Shown: positions 8,308 through 17,205, numbered from the stretch's first letter. The stretch: DNA of 64,000 nt from Roseiconus nitratireducens (GCF_008629675.1 NZ_VWOX01000004.1:434001-498000); one strand, 5' to 3'. A program made the numbers and translations. Notes: a model not told the origin generated them from the letters alone.

Positions 8308-10709
8308 CGACCACTGCCCTCCGATCCAGCATCCATCGTCGGCAACGGTGTGATCCCGTCGCCCTGCCGCGCACTGGCAATATCGACCATCGAATGAAAG
8401 GCGTGGTTTCGCCGCTTTTCAAAGTGAATTCTGCCCTCTTCCACCGCCCGTGCGAATCCTTCGCCGCGGGTCAGCAGAACCGTTTCCAATGGAACCAGTT
8501 CGCCGCGATCAACAAACCCCTTGATCTCGGAGTAGGTCCTTCGTCCACAGACCCAGCGGCGGCCGGCCTGGTCGTCGCGGGATTCCTGCGATTCTGAGTC
8601 CGGTCCGGGAGAATCCGCGCGAACATCCAGAAAGCGATCGTACGCTGCCAGATCGCGCCAGTATCCGACCAATGCGTGGTTGTCCATCAAGATCAAAACC
8701 GGATAAACCTCAATCCACTCCAAGCAGGACGCCAGCAGGATCGCCAGATCCACACAGGTGCCGCAAGCACTGGCGACCGTTTCACTGGGGGAACGCAATC
8801 GCTGAGTGAATTCGGCGTACGACGGTGGCGGATTGATGTAATTCAACGGTGATTCCAAGACCAAGGCTGACCAGATCGCGCGCACCTGTCGGTCCACACC
8901 TTGCCAGGCATCGCCGTCGGGTGCCAAATCGTTAAAGCTTTGATACCCATCAAAACCGGCATTGACCGAGTCAGCCAGGCAACGAAGAAACCCTTGGGCG
9001 CTGCGCAGCGTCCGGCCGACCGCCGGGTCGCGGGGACGCACGAACGACGGTAACCACCAGATGTCTTCCTCCCCCAACGTCCATTGGTCCACCGGAGCCA
9101 ACCAGACGCTGTGGGTGTGGCGGTACAGAATCTGGTCGTGCCAACGAACCTCCACATACAAACTTGTTTGGATCCTTTCACTGACGCTGCGAATCAAGTG
9201 ACTGGTCAACGGCAGCCGAATGCCCCCGGTCGGGTTTCCCGGAAGCGACGGCGCAAAGCGGCGGTCGGTACTTGCCAGGTCGTAGCGTCTTTCCCGGTGC
9301 CCCAGACTCAGCCGCGTTCGATAGGGAAACGCTTCCGCGCCGACGTGCAGTTGCACCAGCACCTCCAGGCCATCGACACGGTCGATCCCGTCGTCCGGCG
9401 CGGGTTGATTCTCGCGCGGCCCGGAAGTCGTCCCGGAAGTCGGCGCAGCAGACGCTGGTTGCTGGCCGTTTGCCGATGGCGGCAGAAACCGCAACGTGAA
9501 GTCTTCAAACAAACTGCGGCCGTTGTGCAGCAACGAGTAGTTCAGTCGCGAAACCGGTCGAACGCTGACCTGCACCAGATCATCGATCCGATCCCGTGCC
9601 GGATCAGCCGGGCGCTGGGCCAAACCCCGGGCCGCTTCGGCGTTCGATCCTCCTGCGGCGAAGGATCGCTGCTGCGACTGACGCCAGGTTTCGAATTGAT
9701 CGAATGTCGATCCGGAAACCAACGATTGAGCGGACCACAGGATGATGCTGCTCCCACGAAGCCGAGGACGATACCCGGCGATCGCTTGCCATGCCTGCCA
9801 GAACGCGCACAGATCGTTGCATCCGGTGGCGATCCAGGTCGGATAGAAGTTGGCGAAGAACAATTCCGCCACGGCGTCGTCAAACGTATGTTGAAAGCCG
9901 ATCGCCGCCGCGGCTCCCTGATGGACCGTCATCGGTGCCATCCGCGCGCCCGAATCCCAACAGTTGAAACCCACCAGCAACGGGGCGCGTTCCCCGGCGC
10001 ACAGCGTTTTGGCGACTTGTTCAGCCCGGGCTTCGACGACTTCGCCGGACCGACCGGAGAAGCACAGCCCGTCGCGGACGCCGGAGTGGTCTCGCCCCAG
10101 GATCTGTCTGGCCAGACGATTGTCGACCCCGGTCAGATGAATCACGTCGGGAGACTCCGATCGGAGCACGTTGCGAAGTTGCGGCTCGGTCGGATCTTCA
10201 ATGACCTGATCGGGCGTCCGACGCAGGCTGGTCAAACCGGCCGTGATGAACGTTCGCTCGCCGGCAAAATCGAAATCGCGCCGCAACGCACCCGGGGCGG
10301 TTTCGATCAGCGCGTAAGTTTTTGGGCGACGTCGACGGGGCCGCCGTCCGGTCACCAGATGGCGGACGACCAGGATGGGTCGATCGGTACGCTCGGGGGC
10401 CGACGCCGCCGCCAGGACGTATTCCCAGGGCAGAATCCTCGCCTCCCAGCACTGCTCGCCGTCCGGATTCGGGATCGCGACCTCCACGATGCCCCACAAT
10501 TTCTTCAGCGCGCCGGCGTTTACGCCCAGCGAGCGTAAATCATGCCGCAACCGTTGCGTTTGCCGCAGACTGGCCGCCGGATCGAGGGCCCACCGATGGC
10601 GTTGCCGAACGATGTAGTTCCAACGCATTGCGAACTCTTGAAGCGCCGATCCACAAGGGATCCGGGCAACTTCTTTTCCGCCCGCACGCAGTCTGACACT
10701 TTGCATCAA
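8304..10709 (-). CDS. CHAT-domain (caspase-like) protease fused to a transglutaminase-like domain
   Basis: An 801-residue protein without a signal peptide. Residues 60-330 resemble a CHAT domain (clan CD, caspase-like). The catalytic His is in DVIHLTGVD (His191) and the Cys in VGFNCWDSGAR (Cys250), followed by the typical Gly-rich strand and helix (HQGAAAAIGFQHTFDDAVAE). A linker rich in Ser, Gly and Pro (about 410-445) leads to a beta-sandwich-like region (445-545). The C-terminal part is transglutaminase-like: a Cys in ACGTCVDLAILLASCLEW (Cys652) and a His in LMDNHALVGYW (His678). So two potential cysteine-protease centres sit in one chain. It is the second gene of a five-gene operon and overlaps the hydrolase gene. 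The function is inferred from folds; substrates are unknown. Confidence 0.85.
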   Translation of the reverse strand: MMQSVRLRAGGKEVARIPCGSALQEFAMRWNYIVRQRHRWALDPAASLRQTQRLRHDLRSLGVNAGALKKLWGIVEVAIPNPDGEQCWEARILPWEYVLAAASAPERTDRPILVVRHLVTGRRPRRRRPKTYALIETAPGALRRDFDFAGERTFITAGLTSLRRTPDQVIEDPTEPQLRNVLRSESPDVIHLTGVDNRLARQILGRDHSGVRDGLCFSGRSGEVVEARAEQVAKTLCAGERAPLLVGFNCWDSGARMAPMTVHQGAAAAIGFQHTFDDAVAELFFANFYPTWIATGCNDLCAFWQAWQAIAGYRPRLRGSSIILWSAQSLVSGSTFDQFETWRQSQQRSFAAGGSNAEAARGLAQRPADPARDRIDDLVQVSVRPVSRLNYSLLHNGRSLFEDFTLRFLPPSANGQQPASAAPTSGTTSGPRENQPAPDDGIDRVDGLEVLVQLHVGAEAFPYRTRLSLGHRERRYDLASTDRRFAPSLPGNPTGGIRLPLTSHLIRSVSERIQTSLYVEVRWHDQILYRHTHSVWLAPVDQWTLGEEDIWWLPSFVRPRDPAVGRTLRSAQGFLRCLADSVNAGFDGYQSFNDLAPDGDAWQGVDRQVRAIWSALVLESPLNYINPPPSYAEFTQRLRSPSETVASACGTCVDLAILLASCLEWIEVYPVLILMDNHALVGYWRDLAAYDRFLDVRADSPGPDSESQESRDDQAGRRWVCGRRTYSEIKGFVDRGELVPLETVLLTRGEGFARAVEEGRIHFEKRRNHAFHSMVDIASARQGDGITPLPTMDAGSEGSGR

Positions 10710-10746
10710 ATTGCCCCAAAGCGTTTTGTCATTCCAAAACCAATCG

Positions 10747-11517
10747 TCAATTCTGGAAGAACGGATTCAGTTGCGTTCCGTCCGGTGCCCGCTTGATCGC
10801 AGGACGAGGCGTTGGCCTGGGCTTGGCTTTGACCATCGGACGCGGCTTGGGAACGGTCGCTCGTTGCTGTTTTGTCACGGCATCGGTGGTGGTCGCGTTG
10901 GCCTTGCTGACGGCGTCGTGTCGCACGACCGAGATATCAGGCTGCTCTGTCTTCTTCTTCAACCCGCCGCCTGAAGCGGCGCCGCTTTGCGATCCGCCGT
11001 CGCGCGGGTTGCTAGCCAGGTCGGGATCGAACGGACCCTCCTGCTGCGATGCTGCGTTTTGAGCCGTTTGCATCTGGGACTTGATCTGTTTCATCTTCCC
11101 TTCCATGTTCGCGCCAAACATGGCCAATGGAATGCTCATGACGAACATGACCGCGATCAGCCCGATCGTTCCCAGGATCGAGTTAGCAAACCAGATTCCG
11201 AAAGCGCGCAACAATCCGCAATCGGCCGCGGTCGATATCAAATACAACGTCACAAACCAAGTCAACGGAGTCGCCAGCAGAACCGCTCCCCGACCAAACA
11301 CGCTCCAGGCGGTCGTCACGATGAAAGCGTTCATGAAGCCGATCGCGATCAACCAGCCGATGCAAGCGAGGTAACTCGGATTGCGGTTTCCGATCAATGC
11401 GATACACAACTTCAACGTTCCGGCCATGACGGCCAGGGTGACCACCATCGCCACCCCAATGATGACCAACCCGGTGATGCCGATCGCGAGGATCTGTTCT
11501 TGAGAGATCGTTTCCAT
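10747..11517 (-). CDS. Four-TM membrane protein with basic Pro-rich tail, first gene of the CHAT operon
   Basis: A 256-residue membrane protein. Four hydrophobic segments lie at about residues 9-35, 48-70, 77-100 and 105-130. A tail of about 125 residues follows, low complexity, with an Asp/Gly/Ser part and then a basic Pro-rich end (VPKPRPMVKAKPRPTPRPAI). It begins the minus-strand operon and ends 37 bp before the CHAT gene, so it may anchor the CHAT/hydrolase pair to the membrane or sense a membrane signal. No named family was recognised. Confidence 0.78.
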   Translation of the reverse strand: METISQEQILAIGITGLVIIGVAMVVTLAVMAGTLKLCIALIGNRNPSYLACIGWLIAIGFMNAFIVTTAWSVFGRGAVLLATPLTWFVTLYLISTAADCGLLRAFGIWFANSILGTIGLIAVMFVMSIPLAMFGANMEGKMKQIKSQMQTAQNAASQQEGPFDPDLASNPRDGGSQSGAASGGGLKKKTEQPDISVVRHDAVSKANATTTDAVTKQQRATVPKPRPMVKAKPRPTPRPAIKRAPDGTQLNPFFQN

Positions 11518-11928
11518 GGTGTCGATTGGGCGCAGCCGAGGGTCGTGAAGGAAGTCGTTGAGGAGACATGCTGGTCGAGGCGGAGCAGCGAACCACTTCG
11601 AATGATCGCGTCAGCCTTCGACGCGGAACTCTAGACCGGGGTTAGCCGGACCCCTGACAGGATTGCTCGCCCGGGCCACGATGCAGCGGTGATCTGTCGG
11701 AAAGTTCCGCAGAACCGGTCCAGCGTGAACGGACCGCCGTCGCCGCGGGCAAATGCAGGGGCAACCCCTCGTGGAACCGCAACACCCCGCGGACGAACCG
11801 TTGGAATAGAATTTCCCGAGTCGGGGACGCCGTTCAAAAGCCATTTGCGGTGTGGTCCGACATTTGTCCCACGCGTTGCGATCTGCATCCTCCTCCACCG
11901 CCCCCTCCACCAACCATTGCTGCTCATC
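11518..11928. other. 411-bp divergent intergenic region upstream of the CHAT operon and an esterase
   Basis: It should contain the promoters of both the minus-strand five-gene operon and the plus-strand esterase. I found no convincing -35/-10 pair, riboswitch or repeat. The esterase frame is open backwards to 11689, but that stretch lacks the composition of a signal peptide or domain and is best read as non-coding. Confidence 0.45.
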
Positions 11929-12876
11929 ATGCCGCACACTGCTTCCCCGGATCCCTCGCTTCCAGCATCCTTTTCAAAGACGTTTGGAAGTTCCCACCCA
12001 GCGACGCGATGGCTCTTGGCCGTGGTGCTCGAATTGGGTCTGTTGACGATGACGGTCGCTGCACCGGCGCAGGCCGCCGAAACGCGAAAGGACTTGGTGT
12101 TCGCGGAAGTGGACGGTCAATCGCTGAAACTGGACCTGTATCTTCCGGATCAAGCGGAAGGTTCGTCGCTGCTCGTCTTCATCCATGGCGGCGGTTGGCA
12201 AAGCGGAAACAAGTCCAATTGCAGCTTGGATTGGCTGGCCGATGAAGGCTACTCCGTCGCCAGCATCTCCTACCGGTTAACGGACCGCGCGATCTTTCCG
12301 GCCCAGATTCACGACTGCAAAGCCGCCGTGCGTTGGTTGCGAGCCCACGCCGACCAGTTCGGCTATCGGACCGACCGGATTGCGGTGGCCGGCACCAGTG
12401 CCGGTGGCATGCTGGCCGCGTTGATGGGAACCAGCGGGGACGTCGAGTCGCTTGAAGGCAGTGTCGGCAACAATCTGGACCAATCGTCTCGCGTCCAAGC
12501 GGTGATCGACTACTTCGGAGCGACCGACTTCATCCTGCGAAGCCGAACGCAACCGAGCCGCGCCAATGCGGTCGGTTCGGTCAGCTACAAACTGTTCGGC
12601 GGGGCGGCGAGCGAACAAGTCGAACTGGCCACGCTGGCTTCCGCGGTCACGCACGTGACGCCGGACGACCCGCCGATGCTGGTCCTTCACGGGCTGGAGG
12701 ACCAGACGGTTCTTCCCGACCAGTCTCAGCGCATCGAAATGGTGTACCGCGAGGCCGGCTTGCCGATCAAGCTGGTCGAATTGCCCGGGGCCGGTCACGG
12801 CGGCGGTGAATTCTTTAACGAAGCCAACCGCAACATCGTGATCACGTTTTTGCGCAACACGCTGGGCAACGACTAG
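11929..12876 (+). CDS. Exported alpha/beta-hydrolase (carboxylesterase/HSL-like)
   Basis: A 315-residue secreted serine esterase. The ATG at 11929 is chosen because it leads directly into a signal peptide (hydrophobic core WLLAVVLELGLLTMTVAAPA, cleavage near AQAAE). The catalytic site is clear: oxyanion motif HGGGW (86-90), nucleophile elbow GTSAGG (Ser157), an acid in LHGLEDQTV and the base in GAGHGGG. The HGGGW/GxSAGG pairing is typical of the hormone-sensitive-lipase-like and BD-FAE-like esterases that act on acyl or feruloyl esters of polysaccharides. A similar esterase lies on the other side of the glycyl-tRNA synthetase gene. The stop codon falls inside the first unit of a 40-bp tandem repeat. 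Confidence 0.88.
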   Translation: MPHTASPDPSLPASFSKTFGSSHPATRWLLAVVLELGLLTMTVAAPAQAAETRKDLVFAEVDGQSLKLDLYLPDQAEGSSLLVFIHGGGWQSGNKSNCSLDWLADEGYSVASISYRLTDRAIFPAQIHDCKAAVRWLRAHADQFGYRTDRIAVAGTSAGGMLAALMGTSGDVESLEGSVGNNLDQSSRVQAVIDYFGATDFILRSRTQPSRANAVGSVSYKLFGGAASEQVELATLASAVTHVTPDDPPMLVLHGLEDQTVLPDQSQRIEMVYREAGLPIKLVELPGAGHGGGEFFNEANRNIVITFLRNTLGND

Positions 12877-12990
12877 GGTCCACGCTCTGGTGAGCGTGGC
12901 TACCGGGCGAGACTAAAGTCCACGCTCGGGCGAGCGTGGCTACCGGGCAAGACTAGGGTCCACGCTTTGGTGAGCGTGGCTACCGGGCGA
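12871..12990. repeat. Three 40-bp direct repeats, each containing a GC-rich hairpin
   Basis: Three head-to-tail units of exactly 40 bp run from 12871, 12911 and 12951, nearly identical. Each holds CCACGCTC-N4-GAGCGTGG, an 8-bp stem with a 4-nt loop (12880-12899, 12920-12939, and 12960-12979 with one weak pair). Unit one begins GACTAGGGTC and so supplies the last codon and the stop of the upstream esterase. The units resemble REP-like dispersed hairpin elements. They may end transcription or block exonucleases between the convergent genes. Confidence 0.85.
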
Positions 12991-13083
12991 GCGACCCCAA
13001 GGTGGCCAGCGTCGCTAGACGGTGGTGGTCCCGGACCTCAAACAGATTGGTGAACGCGGCGACGGCATTCCGGGCGGCCCCGG

Positions 13084-14703
13084 CTAGGCCAACCGCTGCT
13101 TCAGTTCCGTTGTCAAATCATCGATCTTGACCCGGGTTTGCTCCAGGGTGTCTCGATCGCGGATCGTCACCGTGCGATCTTCCAACGAATCGCCGTCCAC
13201 GGTGATGCAATACGGCGTGCCGGCTTCGTCCTGACGACGATACCGTCGACCGACGGTTCCCTTGTCGTCGTAGAAGACATTCAGGTGTTGCTTCAATTCG
13301 CCGTAAACCTCTTTGGCGATTTCGGACATCCCGCCTTTTTTCACCAGCGGGAAGACAGCCGCCTTGATCGGTGCCAGGCGCGGATGCAGTTTCATCACCA
13401 CGCGAGACTCCATTTCGCCTTTGTCGTTGGGCGCCTCGTCTTCCGTGTAAGCTTCGCACAGGAACGCCAGCGCCGCCCGGTCCGCACCCGCGGAGGGCTC
13501 GATGACATGCGGCACGAATCGCTCATTGGTGACTTCGTTGCGGTAGGACAGGTCCTTGCCGCTGCCACGGTACTTGGGCTTGCCGTGTTCATTCAGCTCG
13601 ACCTGCATCGGTTGCCCTTCCGGCGATTTGGGATCCAGCTTCCCTTCCATGTGACTGCGGAGATCGAAATCGCCGCGGTGGGCGATCCCTTCCAGTTCGC
13701 CATATTCCCCCGGCGGCAAAAACGGAAAGGCGTATTCGATGTCCGCCGTTCCGACGCTGTAGTGGGCCAGTTCCTCGGGATGGTGTTCTCGCATGATCAG
13801 CGAATTGCTGGACAACCCCAGCGCGGTGTACCAGGCCAGCCGGCGGTCGCGCCAGTATCGATACCATTGCTGCGACTGATCCGGCTGGCAGAAGAACTCG
13901 ATCTCCATCTGTTCGAACTCCCGCGACCGAAACGTGAAGTTTCGCGGGGTGATCTCGTTGCGAAAACTCTTTCCGATCTGCCCGATTCCGAATGGGACCT
14001 TCACGCGCGAAGAATCAAGCACGTTCTTGAAATTGACGAAGATTCCCTGAGCCGTTTCCGGTCGCAAAAACGTCACGTCGTCTTCACCGCCGAGGGCGCC
14101 GAGCGTGGTCTTGAACATCAGGTTGAATTCACGCGGCTCGGTCAGCGTGCCCAACGACTTGGCGTCGGGCGCCAACACGTCATCGGTGTCGTCCAACTGA
14201 TCCAGCGTCAGGGACTCATCCGACACCGTCAATTGATCCGCATTCTTCGCCCGTAGCTTGAAGAACTTCATCGCCCGTCGACGAACCTCATCCAATTCCT
14301 GTTCCGCTTCGGCAAGCGTCGTCACAAAAATCTTTTGATCGCCCTTCTGGCACCAGCGTCCACGAACCTGGTCGAAGCGATAGCGTTTCTTGGATTCCCG
14401 GCAGTCCACCATGTGATCATGAAACAGGTCGTAGTGGCCGCTGTTCTTCCAAACTTGGGGATGCATGATGATCGTGCAGTCCAAGCCGACCATCTCAAAC
14501 GGCGACGGCGCCTCCGGTGGTGCAACCAGCTCGTTGTGGCCGCTGATCATGTCGTGCCACCAGGCCTCCTTGAGGTTGCGTTTCAGCTCGACCCCCAGCG
14601 GGCCGTAATCCCAAAACCCTTGGACACCACCGTAGATTTCGCTGGATTGAAACAGGAAGCCACGTCGCTTGCAAAGCGACACGATTTTGTCCATCGATTT
14701 CAT
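13084..14703 (-). CDS. glyS: Glycyl-tRNA synthetase (single-chain, alpha2 type)
   Basis: A class II aminoacyl-tRNA synthetase that charges tRNA-Gly, here the homodimeric form rather than the GlyQ/GlyS heterotetramer. The start at 14703 gives MKSMDKIVSLCKRRGF, matching the usual N-terminus; an upstream ATG at 14793 would add 30 atypical residues. Visible landmarks are the N-terminal block FQSSEIYGGVQGFWDYGPLG, FLRPETAQGIFVNF, class II motif 2 (FRNEITPRNFTFRSREFEQM, about 246-265), motif 3 (GADRAALAFL, about 408) and a C-terminal anticodon-binding domain (430-539). At 539 residues it is slightly longer than Firmicute homologues because of an insertion near residues 100-170. Confidence 0.96.
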   Translation of the reverse strand: MKSMDKIVSLCKRRGFLFQSSEIYGGVQGFWDYGPLGVELKRNLKEAWWHDMISGHNELVAPPEAPSPFEMVGLDCTIIMHPQVWKNSGHYDLFHDHMVDCRESKKRYRFDQVRGRWCQKGDQKIFVTTLAEAEQELDEVRRRAMKFFKLRAKNADQLTVSDESLTLDQLDDTDDVLAPDAKSLGTLTEPREFNLMFKTTLGALGGEDDVTFLRPETAQGIFVNFKNVLDSSRVKVPFGIGQIGKSFRNEITPRNFTFRSREFEQMEIEFFCQPDQSQQWYRYWRDRRLAWYTALGLSSNSLIMREHHPEELAHYSVGTADIEYAFPFLPPGEYGELEGIAHRGDFDLRSHMEGKLDPKSPEGQPMQVELNEHGKPKYRGSGKDLSYRNEVTNERFVPHVIEPSAGADRAALAFLCEAYTEDEAPNDKGEMESRVVMKLHPRLAPIKAAVFPLVKKGGMSEIAKEVYGELKQHLNVFYDDKGTVGRRYRRQDEAGTPYCITVDGDSLEDRTVTIRDRDTLEQTRVKIDDLTTELKQRLA

Positions 14704-14906
14704 GACAGAAGTGAATTGAACGGCGTTGGGGAAACAAAAAGCGGGGCCAAGGGCGGTCGAATCGGTGCCGATTGACGCCCGCAGGGCTGGCATGGAAAGG
14801 CTCCGGGGCGACGAATGATTCGTCGATCACCCCGGTCGTCGCCAAATGTAAATGTTCCGCCGCAATCGCGGGAGGACGGCAGCGGTGACTTCAGCGGGCG
14901 GTGACT

Positions 14907-15824
14907 TCAGCGGGCAGCAACGATGCGGCGGATGAACTTCAACGTCAGCGCGTGCGCCGGGTCGGCCATCCCGCCATGGTCGTATCCGTCCAATTCGTAC
15001 AGCGTGACGTCCGGGTGGCCGACGACTTTCAACATCCGCCAGAAGTAAGCGTTCTCCTCGTACCGCCCGACCATCTCCATCTCGCGATCACCGGTGACCA
15101 GCAAAATCGGCGGCGCATCGGACCGGACGTGGTACAGGGGAGCCATCGAATCGACGATCGGCTGCTCCTTGGAAATCCCGCGTTCGGCGCGGACAGTGAA
15201 ATGGGTGATGGTGTGCCCGCTGTAGGGGATCAGACCCGCGATTCGGTTTGCCTGGATCCCGTGGGCGGCCAAGTACGACGGATCCAATCCGATCATCGAC
15301 GTCAGATAGCCTCCCGCGGAATGCCCGGCCACAAAGACCTGGTCCGGATCTCCGCCGTACTTTTCAATCTGGTCGAACGTCCAAGCCACGGCCGCCGCGG
15401 CGTCCTGCACGTAGGTCGGCGAAGAAACGTTCGGATGCAGGCGATAATTGGCCGCCACGACGGCGACCCCGCGATTCTTTAATCCGTCGGGAATCGATTT
15501 TTTCCCGGATTTCAAGCCTCCGCCGTGAAACCACACCACCGTGGCGAAGCCGTTTCGTCCGGCCGGATAGTACAGGTCCACGCGGCAACGTTCCGGCGGG
15601 GAGGACTCCGGTTCGGCGTCGGCCGGCGTGTAGGGCAGATCCCGAATCAGCCGATAACCGTGCTCGTCGACATCGGCTGCGGGTGCCGGGATCGCTTGTT
15701 CCGAGCCGGGTGCGGCGGCGGACGGCGATTGGGCTGAGGCAACCGGATGACTCGCCAAAACAGCCACCATCGCCAGCCAACACCAGGCTCCGGCAAAACC
15801 GGCAGAACGGAGAAAACGCATCAT
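14907..15824 (-). CDS. Exported alpha/beta-hydrolase (carboxylesterase-like)
   Basis: A 305-residue secreted esterase. The tandem ATGATG at 15819-15824 starts a clear signal peptide (MMRFLRSAGF, core WCWLAMVAVLA, cleavage near VASAQS). Another ATG at 15857 would add 11 residues before the signal. The active-site elements are HGGGL (His100), GHSAGG (Ser169), the Asp in LLVTGDREM and the His in GYDHGG. The family is the same broad HGGG/GxSAGG esterase group as the gene at 11929, but sequence identity looks modest. It lies upstream of glyS on the same strand with a gap of about 200 bp. The substrate is unknown; polysaccharide esters are a reasonable guess. Confidence 0.87.
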   Translation of the reverse strand: MMRFLRSAGFAGAWCWLAMVAVLASHPVASAQSPSAAAPGSEQAIPAPAADVDEHGYRLIRDLPYTPADAEPESSPPERCRVDLYYPAGRNGFATVVWFHGGGLKSGKKSIPDGLKNRGVAVVAANYRLHPNVSSPTYVQDAAAAVAWTFDQIEKYGGDPDQVFVAGHSAGGYLTSMIGLDPSYLAAHGIQANRIAGLIPYSGHTITHFTVRAERGISKEQPIVDSMAPLYHVRSDAPPILLVTGDREMEMVGRYEENAYFWRMLKVVGHPDVTLYELDGYDHGGMADPAHALTLKFIRRIVAAR

Positions 15825-16066
15825 TTTGGAGTGTCCGGTAAAAACGGGAAACGGCAAGCTGCGAGGTCAGAGTTTACCCCGCCAGGCCGAACGCTGCGGG
15901 TCAACGGACCGAGAGGGGCCCGTTCAAACCGGACCGCACAGGGGGCCTGGTTTGATTTGAGCCAGGAGCCTGGATTGATTTGAGAAGGTGTCGCCACGCT
16001 TGCCAGATCGTGCCTCTTTGCCGTCTGGCGACGGCAGCGAGAAGACTTTGCGACTTCGGAGACGGC

Positions 16067-16861
16067 CTAGTATCGGGTGGTCCCGTAGGGCAGCGGATTG
16101 GCGATCTGGCTGGCCGCGTTGGTTCGAGCCGCGTCGAGGTTGGAGTTCAATTGGCGACTGAGCGCCGCGACCCGTTCGGCCACCATCGGCTGGGTGTTGT
16201 TGAGCGCCAACGCCCGCTGGTAGTTCTGCAGGGCTTGGGCAAGATCGCCGCTGGATTCGCGGAGCCGGGCCAACGCCAGCCAGGCGCGAGAGTTGTTGGC
16301 GTCCATTTGGACGGCGTCTTCCAAGTATTTCAACGCGGTCGCAGGTTCTCCGGTCTCCTCGTACAGCCGAGCCAATTCGACTCGGGGCTCGGAAGCCATG
16401 GGATTCTGCGACGCCCAATTCTTCATCAAGGCAAAGGCCCGATCCGGGCGGCCGGTGTCCATCAACAGCACGGCCAAACCACGGTGGCACTCCACGTGAT
16501 TGGGGTCGTGATCCAGGCACTGGTTGTAGAGCGCCTCCGCGTTGCGATACAGACCGTCGTCGCTGCGTTGCTTGGCCAACCGGTGGGTGGTCGCCGCCAG
16601 GTTGTAATAACCGTCAGGATTGGAGGGATCTTCCGCCACGACCTGCTGGAACTGCTGAAGAGCCGCTGTGTACTGTCCTTGCTGGTGTAACTGGGCCCCC
16701 GCAGCGTTTTTTCCGCTCGTGGTCCAGTGACATCCGGCCGATGTAAGAAGTGGCGCAGTAGCGATGAGGATCAGCGCTGCGCGCCGAAAACGTGAACCGG
16801 ACGCGGTGCGAACCGATTTACCACCACTTTGGGTGGCTGTTAGAGCATCTTGTGGGAGCAT
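16067..16861 (-). CDS. TPR-repeat lipoprotein
   Basis: A lipoprotein of about 264 residues. The ATG at 16861 is preferred because AGGA lies 9 nt upstream; ATGs at 16879 and further upstream are possible. The lipobox TSAGC gives lipidated Cys44. Tetratricopeptide repeats follow from about residue 55 to 225: QLHQQGQYTAALQQFQQVVA, DPSNPDGYYNLAATTHRLAK, RNAEALYNQCLDHDPNHVEC, and ATALKYLEDAVQMDANNSRA with LAQALQNYQRALALN. These form a helical scaffold for protein contacts at the outer or inner membrane. It is divergent from the giant surface-protein gene, so a role in surface assembly is possible but unproven. Confidence 0.85.
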   Translation of the reverse strand: MLPQDALTATQSGGKSVRTASGSRFRRAALILIATAPLLTSAGCHWTTSGKNAAGAQLHQQGQYTAALQQFQQVVAEDPSNPDGYYNLAATTHRLAKQRSDDGLYRNAEALYNQCLDHDPNHVECHRGLAVLLMDTGRPDRAFALMKNWASQNPMASEPRVELARLYEETGEPATALKYLEDAVQMDANNSRAWLALARLRESSGDLAQALQNYQRALALNNTQPMVAERVAALSRQLNSNLDAARTNAASQIANPLPYGTTRY

Positions 16862-17089
16862 TGGCTGCCATCCTGACATGTTGCGGACACACCCGTCGAC
16901 TGAGAGCGACGTCATTCCAGGCGGGAGCATCAGCGGTTGACTGAAGGTCGCATCGTGCAGGGGGACCCTATCAATGCGCGCCGAAACTACGCAAGAGAGG
17001 AACTTTCGTGATCGAGATGACGTCGAATGAGTCACCCAAGGACCGAAGCTCAAGTTTCGCGCCGATGGGATCCTCGCTACGATGCTCGC

Positions 17090-17167
17090 CTCAGGGCTCC
17101 GGCCCTGGGCAAATTCTCGGGACTCCGCTCCCGGGCAAACCCTCGGGGCTCCGGACCCGGGGAAACG
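17090..17167. repeat. Three 26-bp direct repeats with internal dyad symmetry
   Basis: Units begin at 17090, 17116 and 17142 and follow the pattern CTCGGGnCTCCGnnCCCGGG then CAAA or GAAA. Each unit can fold through GGG...CCC pairing. The array ends about 35 bp before a candidate promoter of the giant gene, so it could be a protein-binding site or a dispersed intergenic element. Confidence 0.7.
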
Positions 17168-17177
17168 GCGTTTTTCG

Positions 17178-17205
17178 TTGCGGATCAATCCGCTCCAACT
17201 ACACT
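17178..17205 (+). promoter_or_regulatory. Candidate sigma-70 promoter of the giant gene
   Basis: TTGCGG at 17178-17183 and TACACT at 17200-17205 are separated by 16 bp, about 180 bp before the chosen start. The match is moderate and rests on sequence inspection only. Confidence 0.3.

Noticed and set aside
7255..10538. Plus-strand frames of 380 and 484 residues opposite the hydrolase and CHAT genes
   Set aside because: Arg/Gln/Gly-rich products without motifs; the minus-strand frames carry clear catalytic motifs and overlapping start/stop coupling.
12871..12990. CRISPR array
   Set aside because: The units are contiguous 40-bp direct repeats with no spacers, and no cas genes are present.
13138..14256. 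372-residue plus-strand frame
   Set aside because: Antisense of glycyl-tRNA synthetase.
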